A stretch of DNA of 64,000 bases from the NCBI RefSeq assembly GCF_900114775.1, contig NZ_FOUE01000001.1:930001-994000 (forward strand), given 5' to 3'. Under the pieces are notes generated by a model. That model had not been told where the DNA came from. It did no database searches and saw only the letters and a program-made list of their open reading frames with translations. The stretch comes from Marinobacter zhejiangensis (GTDB lineage: Bacteria > Pseudomonadota > Gammaproteobacteria > Pseudomonadales > Oleiphilaceae). Position numbers and translations under genes: made by a program. Below are positions 34,023 to 41,174 of this stretch, one piece after another (position 1 is the first letter of the stretch; the number at the start of each line of letters is the position of its first letter).

Positions 34023-34098
34023 ACCCATTGTGGGTACTATAGGCCTCAATTCGGGGATTTTAAACCCCAATATGGGGCTTAAGAGTCCCTTATTGGGG
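34023..34098. promoter_or_regulatory. Four phased operators upstream of the MNT/HEPN pair
   Basis: Palindromic 13-mers centred at 34029, 34050, 34071 and 34092, exactly 21 bp apart: ACCCATTGTGGGT, CCTCAATTCGGGG, CCCCAATATGGGG (perfect) and TCCCTTATTGGGG. Two helical turns separate neighbours, so all sites face the same side. The AT-rich spacers probably hold the promoter. They lie between the cobS stop and the MNT start. Confidence 0.8.
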
Positions 34099-34105
34099 AT
34101 TTTTA

Positions 34106-34879
34106 TTACTGTGCCGCCAGTCCTGCCAGTAGAACCAGCTCCGAGATAACCACGCTGGCGCCGAGGGCGTCGCCGGTATACCCGCCCAACTGACCTTGCA
34201 GCAGTTTCCCCCAGACGACCGCCGTACCAGCGATGGCAACAGTCGCCCACAGCAAAATCAACCCGGACCACAGGCTGGCCACCAGACCCACGGTGACGAC
34301 GAATACGGTAGCGGCCAACAGCCGGTCGGCGGAGAACGACTGGGCCACCGGTTTGCTTTTGCTCTTGTCCGGATCAGAGACATAACGGAGGTAGCGCATC
34401 AGCAGGAGCGGGGTCAGCCTTGCCAGGCAGGGCGCCAGCAACAGGGCGAAGGCGGTGGAGGGTACATCCAGCAGCAGTGCCGCCTTCAGCCCGAGGGCCA
34501 TCACCAGGGCGACGGTGCCGTAGGTGCCAATGCGGCTGTCTTTCATGATCCGCAGTTTGTCACTGACCGTGAGCCCGCCACCCAGGGCGTCGGCGCAGTC
34601 GGCCAAACCGTCTTCGTGAAAGGCACCGGTCAGCCACAGGTGGAGGGCGATCACCAGACCGATGCTGATGGCGGGGCTCCAGACCAGCATCAGGACGAGG
34701 TAAAGGGCCGAGTACAGCGCACCGAGCAGCAGGCCCACCAGCGGGAAATAGACGCTGCTCTCGTTCATCAGTTGCGGGCTGTAGTCGATGCGCACCAGCA
34801 TGGGAATGCGGGTCAGGAACCCGAGTGCCAGCCAAAAGGCCTGCCATTCCCGGTTCAGGAAGTTTTTGTGGTTATCCAA
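34106..34879 (-). CDS. cobS: Adenosylcobinamide-GDP ribazoletransferase (cobalamin synthase)
   Basis: TTG start (no ATG is available near the expected N-terminus); 257 residues. EWQAFWLALGFLTRIP, LWLTGAFHEDGLADCADALGG and MKDSRIGTYGTVAL are the CobS landmarks, with the acidic residues that bind the substrates. About six or seven inner-membrane segments. It joins alpha-ribazole (phosphate) to adenosylcobinamide-GDP, the last assembly step. It stands alone, away from the other cob genes. Confidence 0.95.
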   Translation of the reverse strand: MDNHKNFLNREWQAFWLALGFLTRIPMLVRIDYSPQLMNESSVYFPLVGLLLGALYSALYLVLMLVWSPAISIGLVIALHLWLTGAFHEDGLADCADALGGGLTVSDKLRIMKDSRIGTYGTVALVMALGLKAALLLDVPSTAFALLLAPCLARLTPLLLMRYLRYVSDPDKSKSKPVAQSFSADRLLAATVFVVTVGLVASLWSGLILLWATVAIAGTAVVWGKLLQGQLGGYTGDALGASVVISELVLLAGLAAQ

Positions 34880-34933
34880 GTTGATGCCCCCAACAGGTTA
34901 GTGGAGGCATTCTAAAGGGAAATGGCGCCCGAA

Positions 34934-36691
34934 TCAGTGACCGGATGGCAACCAGCGGCCTGGCGCAGCGGTATGGAACTGCTGCCGTTGTGCCGGGGCC
35001 GGACAATGGGCGGCACGTTGTGCCGGGCCCATCAGTAGCCAGCGTTCACGGTGGGCGACCCCCAGGTCGGCTGCGCCTTCTTTCAGGAAACACTCAAGCT
35101 CATGGCGATCGGCCACCAGTACGAAGCGGTTGCTGCCTTCCCCCATCCACTGCCAGGCATTGCGTTCATCCTGTTGCAGGCTGGCGCCGAAGCCGAAGTG
35201 GGTGACATCACGACGGGAGAACAGGATGAACTGCTCGCTGAAATCGATGATGCCGAAGGTGGCGTTGGCGGGCACCGAGGCTTCGGCGGCGGCGAGCACA
35301 TTCCGTGGGGTTCGCAGCGGTTCCATCAGGCTGTAGCCCCAGGTGCTATAAAGTAGCCAGGTTGCCATCAGGGCGATGAACAGACGCAGCAATGCGCCAC
35401 GTCGCCACAGGGCAAGGAGCGCGGTGGCCCACACCAGGCCGATCACCAGGACAAAGGTGCCTGCGGCGTGAAGGGCCGATGGGTCCTGGCTGTAGCGGGC
35501 CACTTTGCTGGCCAGTTTGGGGTGGTCGGTCCAGGCCAGTATACCGACCGCGATCAGCGCGATGGCCGCCAGCAACTGGAGGGTGCTGATCAGGGGCGCA
35601 AACCAGCGCGCCGGCGCGCGATCTGTACCGATGTGGGCGATGGCCAGGGCCAGCATGGGCAGGGCAGGTAGCACGTACACCCCCCGTTTGCCCGGGCTCA
35701 GGCTGAAGAAGGTGATCACCAGGGCCACCCACACCAGCAGGACCAGCACTTCGGGCTGCCGCCGGAGGGCGTCACGGGCGGGTTTCAGCAGCGCCAGTAA
35801 CAGCAACGGCAGGGGGAACCACAAGCCGGGAATGACATTGACGAGGAAGTAGTACCAGGGCTGGATGTGTCCCCAGGAATTGGCGTAGCGCTCGCCGGTC
35901 TGCTTGAACAGGATGTTATCCCGGTAGGCCAGTGCCTCCGGGGTGTGGATAGCGTCTACGTACAGCACCATTGGGACCAGCCAGGCTGCAGCGACGGCCA
36001 GCATAATCAGCGGGCCGAGGGCGGCGGGCCAGCGCATGGACTGAGGAAACCGCTCGCGATCCCGCCAGTGTAACCACAGCAGTGGGGGCAACATCAGTAC
36101 CGGCAGGAACCCCACCCCCTTGGTGATGATCCCCAGCCCCATGAAACCCCAGGCGGCAAAGTACCAGCTCCAGGCGGGGCCCGCAAAGAAGTGCCGCAGC
36201 AGGCCATAGCAGCCGAGGGTAATCCAGCAGGTCACCATGGCATCGATCTGGGCCAGCTTGGCCTGCATCAGGAACTGGGGAGCCAGCAGCAGCAAGAACG
36301 CGGCCGTCAGCCCGGTGCGCTGGTTCCATAGCCGACAGCCCAGGTCGTATACCGCCGCCAGGGTAAGCAGACCGCAGAGGGCGTTGGGCAGCAGGAACGC
36401 CAGTTTGAGGTTGCCGGTCAGCCAGTAAAAAAAGGCGATAGTCCACATGAAGACCGGCGGCTTGTCCGGGTAGAACTCACCACCGCGCATGGGAATCAGC
36501 CATTGGCCAGAGTCCACCATTTCACGGGCAATTTCCGCAAAGCGGGGTTCGTCGGCAGGCCAGGGCGAGCGCAGGCCGATGCCGGCGAAGATCATTGCGG
36601 CGGCAAACGCCAGCAACAGCAGCATCAGGCGTTGCCGCGGCAGGGCTTGCAGACTGTCGTAGAGACTTCGGGAGAGTGTTTGGGTTGTCAT
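34934..36691 (-). CDS. ArnT-like GT39-family glycosyltransferase
   Basis: 585 residues with about 11-13 membrane helices. The first periplasmic loop has PWPADEPRFAEIAREMV with the catalytic-type acidic residue, followed by FYPDKPPVFMW, as in ArnT and other lipid-linked sugar transferases of the GT-C fold. It probably moves a sugar from undecaprenyl phosphate to an envelope acceptor, possibly lipid A. It is the last gene in a three-gene operon with a VTT membrane protein and a GT2 enzyme that could make the lipid-linked donor. A PmrA-like box lies before the operon. Confidence 0.88.
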   Translation of the reverse strand: MTTQTLSRSLYDSLQALPRQRLMLLLLAFAAAMIFAGIGLRSPWPADEPRFAEIAREMVDSGQWLIPMRGGEFYPDKPPVFMWTIAFFYWLTGNLKLAFLLPNALCGLLTLAAVYDLGCRLWNQRTGLTAAFLLLLAPQFLMQAKLAQIDAMVTCWITLGCYGLLRHFFAGPAWSWYFAAWGFMGLGIITKGVGFLPVLMLPPLLWLHWRDRERFPQSMRWPAALGPLIMLAVAAAWLVPMVLYVDAIHTPEALAYRDNILFKQTGERYANSWGHIQPWYYFLVNVIPGLWFPLPLLLLALLKPARDALRRQPEVLVLLVWVALVITFFSLSPGKRGVYVLPALPMLALAIAHIGTDRAPARWFAPLISTLQLLAAIALIAVGILAWTDHPKLASKVARYSQDPSALHAAGTFVLVIGLVWATALLALWRRGALLRLFIALMATWLLYSTWGYSLMEPLRTPRNVLAAAEASVPANATFGIIDFSEQFILFSRRDVTHFGFGASLQQDERNAWQWMGEGSNRFVLVADRHELECFLKEGAADLGVAHRERWLLMGPAQRAAHCPAPAQRQQFHTAAPGRWLPSGH

Positions 36692-36696
36692 GGGTC

Positions 36697-37365
36697 TCAG
36701 CTGTCCTCGGACAGGGCAGACGACAGCGCCTGGGTGCGCTGCTGGTGATAGAGGTATCCGCCCAGCAGCGAGGCGATGATGAACAGCGCGACGCTTACGA
36801 GGAACTGGTTTTGGTTAGCATGGCCAATGCCTGCGCCGGCGAGGGCGAAAATCAGCATTTGTGGAAGGTAACCAAGACCACTGCCCAAGGCGAACGCCGG
36901 GAAGCGGATGCTGGAACAGCCCGCCAGCAGGTTGGTGATCAGGTTGCTGCCCACCGGCAGCAGCCGCACCATCAGCACCTTGGTAGTGGTGTGATGCTGG
37001 AACAATCGGTTGAAGCGGGACATGCGATGGCCGAAGCGCTCACTCAGGCTGTGCCGGAGCAGTAAACGGGCGGAGTAGAAGCAGGTGGCGGCGCCGAACA
37101 GGGTAATCAGGGTGGAGAGCAGGGTGCCGTACACCGAGTCCGTCGCGAAACCGAGCACAAACGCCAGCAGTTGCCTCGGGCCGCCAACAGCGGTGTAAAA
37201 CGTGCCGGAGGCGGTCACGATCAACAGGCCCATCAGGCCATGGGTATTCAGATAGGTGGCGACCTGGTGTTCATCGGTCAGGAATGACAGCCAGCCTTGT
37301 CGTACGGCCATCAGGGATAGCGTACCGATACCGGCAAACAGAACCCAGCGAAACCAGTGTTGCAT
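36697..37365 (-). CDS. TVP38/TMEM64 (VTT/DedA-like) membrane protein
   Basis: ATG at 37365, one base after the GT2 stop; 222 residues with about six hydrophobic segments. The VTT-domain core includes GPRQLLAFVLGFATDSVYG, LLLRHSLSERFG, MVRLLPVGSNLITNLLAG and the F-A-xGSGLGYLPQ loop. DedA/VTT proteins help move undecaprenyl phosphate or other lipids across the membrane, which fits a place between GT2 and GT39 genes. The longer frame upstream belongs to the GT2 gene region. Confidence 0.88.
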   Translation of the reverse strand: MQHWFRWVLFAGIGTLSLMAVRQGWLSFLTDEHQVATYLNTHGLMGLLIVTASGTFYTAVGGPRQLLAFVLGFATDSVYGTLLSTLITLFGAATCFYSARLLLRHSLSERFGHRMSRFNRLFQHHTTTKVLMVRLLPVGSNLITNLLAGCSSIRFPAFALGSGLGYLPQMLIFALAGAGIGHANQNQFLVSVALFIIASLLGGYLYHQQRTQALSSALSEDS

Positions 37366-37366
37366 G

Positions 37367-38113
37367 TCAACCGGGCTCCGTCTGGTGATGTTCAGTGACC
37401 TGGGCCACCCGGGTCCGGTGCAGCAGCCACATGACGCCGGCAAGGTCGAGGATACCGGCCCAGGCCCGGTTCCAGGCGTTGTACTTGGATGTGCCCAGGG
37501 TGCGGTCACGGTGGTTGACCTCCACCACATCAATGTCGCCGCCAATCCCGCGTACCAGCGCCGGGATGAACCGGTGGCCGTGGTTGAACCAGGGCAGCTT
37601 CAGGAAGGTGGCACGGGGGAACAGTTTGAGGCCACAGCCCGTGTCTGGCACCCCATCCCGCAGCAGGGCGCCGCGGATGCGATTGGCCAGCCGGGACTGG
37701 AAACGCTTCCAGGCGGTGTCCTTGCGCTTGCGCCGGTATCCGGCAATGCAAAAGTCCCGGTTTTGATGAGTGGCGGCTCTTTGCAGCAGCGCGGGGATAT
37801 CGGCAGGGTCGTTCTGGCCATCACCATCCATGGTGACGATCAGGTTGCCGCGGGCCTGGCGGATGCCGGTCAGCAGGGCTCCACTCTGGCCGATACTCTG
37901 GCCGTGGCGGATCGCCTGGATCGGGCAGCCCAGGGTACGTGCGGTTGCAACCGCGGTACTCAGGGTCTGGTCGCGGCTACCGTCGTCAACGACGACCACC
38001 TCAAAGTGAGGGTAATCCCGGAGCACATGGTAGATCTCATTGATCAGCTGACCGATGTTGTCCTGTTCATCTTTGGCGGGAATGACGACTGACAGCGAAT
38101 GGGTGGTTTCCAT
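37367..38113 (-). CDS. GT2-family glycosyltransferase (ArnC/DPM-like)
   Basis: 248 residues. GT-A fold with SVVIPAKDEQDNIGQLINEI at the N-terminus, VVVDDGSRDQT, the DxD in VTMDGDGQNDP, and the downstream GCGLKLFPRATF acceptor-loop region. The C-terminal part has a short hydrophobic stretch but not the two membrane helices of ArnC. It most likely charges polyprenyl phosphate with a sugar for the GT39 enzyme encoded downstream. First gene of the operon; a PmrA-box-like repeat lies about 60-75 bp upstream. Confidence 0.92.
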   Translation of the reverse strand: METTHSLSVVIPAKDEQDNIGQLINEIYHVLRDYPHFEVVVVDDGSRDQTLSTAVATARTLGCPIQAIRHGQSIGQSGALLTGIRQARGNLIVTMDGDGQNDPADIPALLQRAATHQNRDFCIAGYRRKRKDTAWKRFQSRLANRIRGALLRDGVPDTGCGLKLFPRATFLKLPWFNHGHRFIPALVRGIGGDIDVVEVNHRDRTLGTSKYNAWNRAWAGILDLAGVMWLLHRTRVAQVTEHHQTEPG

Positions 38114-38171
38114 GAAAGCAGGCCCTGATACGGAACATGACGATGAAGTCCGCTCAGTCTCAGCCTATATG

Positions 38172-38188
38172 CTTAAGCTAACCTTAAT
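38172..38188. promoter_or_regulatory. PmrA-box-like direct repeat before the GT operon
   Basis: CTTAAG-CTAAC-CTTAAT fits the PmrA consensus YTTAAK-N5-YTTAAK. It lies upstream of the GT2-VTT-GT39 operon and downstream of the kinase gene. Confidence 0.65.
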
Positions 38189-38222
38189 GATGTATGTTTG
38201 CGATAACTCCAAGGGCGCTCCG

Positions 38223-39632
38223 CTATGCTGATTTAGTGGGCAGCACCAGCACCACGCACAGGCCTGAATGGCCATCCTCGCGGTCGGTAAGGCTTAGGGA
38301 GCCGCCATGCAGCTCGGCTACCCGCCGTGCGATGGCCAGGCCCAGGCCCGCTCCGGAACCCTGGCGCTGATCCAGCCGGACGAACCGCCCTGCCGCCCGC
38401 TCCCGGTCCTCAGCTGCGATGCCCGGCCCCTGGTCACAGACGCTGATACGGTAGCCGTCCTGCGTAGCCTCCAGGTGGGTGGAGACCACGGTGCCTGACG
38501 GGCTGTACTGAATGGCATTGGCCAGCAGGGAACGCACCATGGTGCTCACCAGCGCGCTGTTGCACAGGATGATGGCTTGGCTGGTGTCGTCCAGCAGTTC
38601 CGGCTCGATGCCTTTTTTCAAGGCCAACGGGGCGACATCGGCAATGCTCTGGGCGAGGATCTGGGACAGGTTGTGGTAATCCGGCTTGAAGTCCAGGCCA
38701 CTGTCCACACGGCTGAGCAGCAGCATCTGTTCCACCAGGTGCGACATGCGGTCCACCGCCTGGATCAGGCCGTCGTAGCGGCCGGGGTTCTCGTCGCAGA
38801 TGCGTTCCAGGTTCAGCCGCAGGGCGGCCAGCGGTGTGCGCAGTTCATGGGCGGCATCGGCGGAGAACCGGCGTTCCCGGCCAAGGGCGTCATCAAGGCG
38901 CTGGAGCAGGCCGTTGATGGCCAACACCAGACCCCGGACTTCCTTGGGCGCGGCCTGATCGTCCAGAGGGTGGATGGCCTGGGGCGCCATGTCGCGGACC
39001 GGGGCTTCCAGTCGCCGCAAGGGCGCAAATCCCCAGTGAATGGCAACGGCAATGGCAACCCCTAACAGCGGCAGTACCAGCAACAGCGGCAGGGTGTTGC
39101 CCAGGGCCAGTTGCTGGCTCAGTTCGCCACGGACGTCTTCCCGCTGTGCGGTCTGTATCCACAGGCCCGTCGCCGGGTCCTGCAGGTTGTAGGTGCGCCA
39201 GGAAAACCCCTGGTAATCAACCCAGCGGTAGCCGGGGGTAGGGTCGAACAGCTGGTTGCGTAACCGGGTACTCAGCAACAGCTCCCCTTTAGGGGACCAG
39301 ATCTGGAAGGCGATCTTCTTCTCGTACTTGTGCCCGGCGCCATCTGGCAGGATCTCGCTGCCTTCGCCCTCTTCCTGTGCCGGGGCTGGGAGCGTCAGGG
39401 TTTCGCTGAGGGTGCGGGTCAGCTCCTGCAGGGACTGGCTGCGGGTGAGGTGGCGAACCAGGCCCTGAACGATGCGGGTGCTTTGAGCCAGCTCGGCATC
39501 GAACACTTCCTCAAGCTGGTGGTTGCTCTGTGCGTAGCTGAAAATCCCCGCCAGGGTGGCGGTGGACAGTACGGTGACCGCAACCAACAGGGTGACGGTG
39601 CGGGTCAGTGAAGGGGAACGCTGTGAATGCAT
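38223..39632 (-). CDS. Sensor histidine kinase, PmrB/QseC-like
   Basis: 469 residues. Membrane helix at about 12-32, a periplasmic sensor loop (about 33-180), second helix (about 181-203), HAMP-like segment, DHp helix with ADAAHELRTPLAALR, and HATPase motifs SLLANAIQYSP, DQGPGIA and GAGLGLAIARR. The loop contains an acidic EEEGEGSE stretch that might bind cations, as in PmrB-type sensors of iron, acid or polymyxin, though this is a guess. It is coupled to the regulator gene by a one-base overlap (TGATG). Confidence 0.93.
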   Translation of the reverse strand: MHSQRSPSLTRTVTLLVAVTVLSTATLAGIFSYAQSNHQLEEVFDAELAQSTRIVQGLVRHLTRSQSLQELTRTLSETLTLPAPAQEEGEGSEILPDGAGHKYEKKIAFQIWSPKGELLLSTRLRNQLFDPTPGYRWVDYQGFSWRTYNLQDPATGLWIQTAQREDVRGELSQQLALGNTLPLLLVLPLLGVAIAVAIHWGFAPLRRLEAPVRDMAPQAIHPLDDQAAPKEVRGLVLAINGLLQRLDDALGRERRFSADAAHELRTPLAALRLNLERICDENPGRYDGLIQAVDRMSHLVEQMLLLSRVDSGLDFKPDYHNLSQILAQSIADVAPLALKKGIEPELLDDTSQAIILCNSALVSTMVRSLLANAIQYSPSGTVVSTHLEATQDGYRISVCDQGPGIAAEDRERAAGRFVRLDQRQGSGAGLGLAIARRVAELHGGSLSLTDREDGHSGLCVVLVLPTKSA

Positions 39633-40315
39633 CAGGGTTGGCCCACCTGCTCGGCTTCACGGCTGTCGAGCAGGTAACCGACGCCCCGCACGGTACGAAT
39701 GACAGACTTTCCGATGCGTTTTCGCAGGTGGTGAATGTGAACCTCCAGCGCATTGCTTTCGGCGCCATGGTCCCAGCCGTAGAGCTGTTCTTCAAGGCGC
39801 CGCCGGGTGGCGACCTGGTCGGGGTGTCGCATCAGGTAGTGCAGGATCTGGAATTCACTGCGGGGCAGCGTCAGTGGATCGTCCCCCAGCCGCAACTGGC
39901 AATGCTCGGGATCAATGGTCAGAGAACCTACCTTAATGCCGGTGTCGGCCTGGCCACTGGCGCGCCGGGTGACGGCACGAATGCGGGCTTTCAGTTCGGC
40001 CATGGCGAATGGCTTGGTGAGGTAGTCGTCGGCGCCGGAATCCAGTCCCTGCAGTTTCTCGGCCAGGTCTGAGCGGGCGGTGAGGATAATGATCGGCGTT
40101 GCGACGTTCTGCCGGCGGGCGTGCTTGAGAATGTCGAGGCCATCCACCCGGGGCAGGGTGAGGTCCAGTATCGCCAGGTCAAAATGTTCATCCGTAATGG
40201 CGGTTAGCGCCTGCTGGCCGTCGTCGAGCCAGTCAACGGTGTTGTGATCATCACGAAGCATGCCGAGCATGGTGTTGGCCAGCAGGTGATCGTCTTCAAC
40301 AAGCAGGATGCGCAT
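39632..40315 (-). CDS. OmpR-family response regulator, PmrA/QseB-like
   Basis: 227 residues. The receiver domain has ILLVEDDHLLANTML, the phospho-acceptor in LAILDLTLPRVDG, the conserved Lys in DDYLTKPF, and a winged-helix DNA-binding domain (RSEFQILHYLMRHPDQVATR ... LRKRIGKSVIRTVRGVGYLL). PmrA-type regulators bind CTTAA direct repeats, and three such repeats flank this locus, two of them right upstream of this gene. This implies autoregulation and joint control of the GT operon and the divergent hemolysin-family operon. Confidence 0.93.
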   Translation of the reverse strand: MRILLVEDDHLLANTMLGMLRDDHNTVDWLDDGQQALTAITDEHFDLAILDLTLPRVDGLDILKHARRQNVATPIIILTARSDLAEKLQGLDSGADDYLTKPFAMAELKARIRAVTRRASGQADTGIKVGSLTIDPEHCQLRLGDDPLTLPRSEFQILHYLMRHPDQVATRRRLEEQLYGWDHGAESNALEVHIHHLRKRIGKSVIRTVRGVGYLLDSREAEQVGQP

Positions 40316-40377
40316 GGGGGTGTCCTTGGCAAAGGTACGTCTAAAAAGTAAGGCAGCGGTAAGCCTGTCATAGAAAC

Positions 40378-40394
40378 CTTAACCCCGACTTAAG
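40378..40394. promoter_or_regulatory. PmrA-box-like repeat in the regulator/hemolysin intergenic region (1)
   Basis: CTTAAC-CCCGA-CTTAAG. It lies 63 bp upstream of the response-regulator start and is one of two boxes facing each other in the divergent region. Confidence 0.6.
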
Positions 40395-40410
40395 AATTCT
40401 GCACTTCGTT

Positions 40411-40427
40411 ATTAAGTTCCGATTAAG
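40411..40427. promoter_or_regulatory. PmrA-box-like repeat in the regulator/hemolysin intergenic region (2)
   Basis: ATTAAG-TTCCG-ATTAAG; on the minus strand it reads CTTAAT-CGGAA-CTTAAT, a perfect PmrA box. It lies about 45-60 bp before the start of the thermostable-hemolysin-family gene. Confidence 0.68.
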
Positions 40428-40446
40428 CCTCACTTCGTAACCTGAT

Positions 40447-40462
40447 CCTGATTTCAATCAGG
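40447..40462 (+). promoter_or_regulatory. Hairpin covering the ribosome-binding site
   Basis: CCTGAT-TTCA-ATCAGG forms a 6-bp stem whose 3' arm includes the start of AGGAG (40460-40464), the ribosome site of the next gene. A second CCTGAT (40441-40446) could pair alternatively. It may modulate translation. Confidence 0.4.
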
Positions 40463-40472
40463 AGAGATGGTG

Positions 40473-41174
40473 ATGTTTGAGCCCATCGTATTGTCCACAT
40501 CGTGCATTCCGGAGTCCGGCCAGGTCTATCCCAGCCTGAGTTGTGCCGGGCGCCTGCTGTGTGAAGTTGAGCCGGGATCTCCGGTCGCCGGCGCAGTGGC
40601 TGACTTTATCCGCCGCCGTTTTCGACAGGCCTACGATGCCCTGCCGACCCTGCGGATTCCCCGGCTGCTGGCGCTGACCACCCGGCACGGCTCGCTGCTG
40701 GCCGCGGTCGGGGTACGCAATGCGCAGGCAGAGGCGCTGTTTCTTGAAGACTATATCGACCAGCCGGTCGAACAGCTGATTCCTGCCATTAGCCAGCCTG
40801 AGCGCCACCAGATCGCAGAAATTGCCCACCTGGCGGGAGTGGAGGCCGGAGTCTCCCGCTTCCTTTTTCCGGCATTGACGGTGTGGCTGAAGGCGCAGGG
40901 ATACCAGTGGGTGGCGTTTACCGGCACCGATCAGCTGCGCAACAGCTTCCAGCGCATGGGTATCCAGATCCGTGCCATTGCCGATGCCGATCCCGCCCGT
41001 CTGGCGGATGGCGGCCGTGGTTGGGGCCGGTATTACGACAGCCATCCGATGGTCATGGTGGCCAACGTGGAGGAAGCCTATGTGGCGATCAAGGCGTCCG
41101 GGTTTCTGAACCGGATTCATCCCTACGGCCCACAGGTGCAGGCAGAGGAGGACCACTATGGTCACATTGCCTGA
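40473..41174 (+). CDS. Thermostable hemolysin family (T_hemolysin) protein
   Basis: The ATG at 40473 lies 8 bp after AGGAG and is preferred over the ATG at 40467; 233 residues. LLALTTRHGSLLAAVGVRNA, QAEALFLEDYIDQPVEQL and EIAHLAGVEAGVSRFLFP are the conserved stretch of the family named after Vibrio thermostable (delta) hemolysin, which has a GNAT-like fold. No signal peptide, so a cytoplasmic transferase is more likely than a secreted toxin. It heads an operon with an acyl-adenylating ligase, a diiron oxidase and an SDR, and overlaps the next gene by 17 bp. The reaction is unknown. Confidence 0.85.
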   Translation: MFEPIVLSTSCIPESGQVYPSLSCAGRLLCEVEPGSPVAGAVADFIRRRFRQAYDALPTLRIPRLLALTTRHGSLLAAVGVRNAQAEALFLEDYIDQPVEQLIPAISQPERHQIAEIAHLAGVEAGVSRFLFPALTVWLKAQGYQWVAFTGTDQLRNSFQRMGIQIRAIADADPARLADGGRGWGRYYDSHPMVMVANVEEAYVAIKASGFLNRIHPYGPQVQAEEDHYGHIA

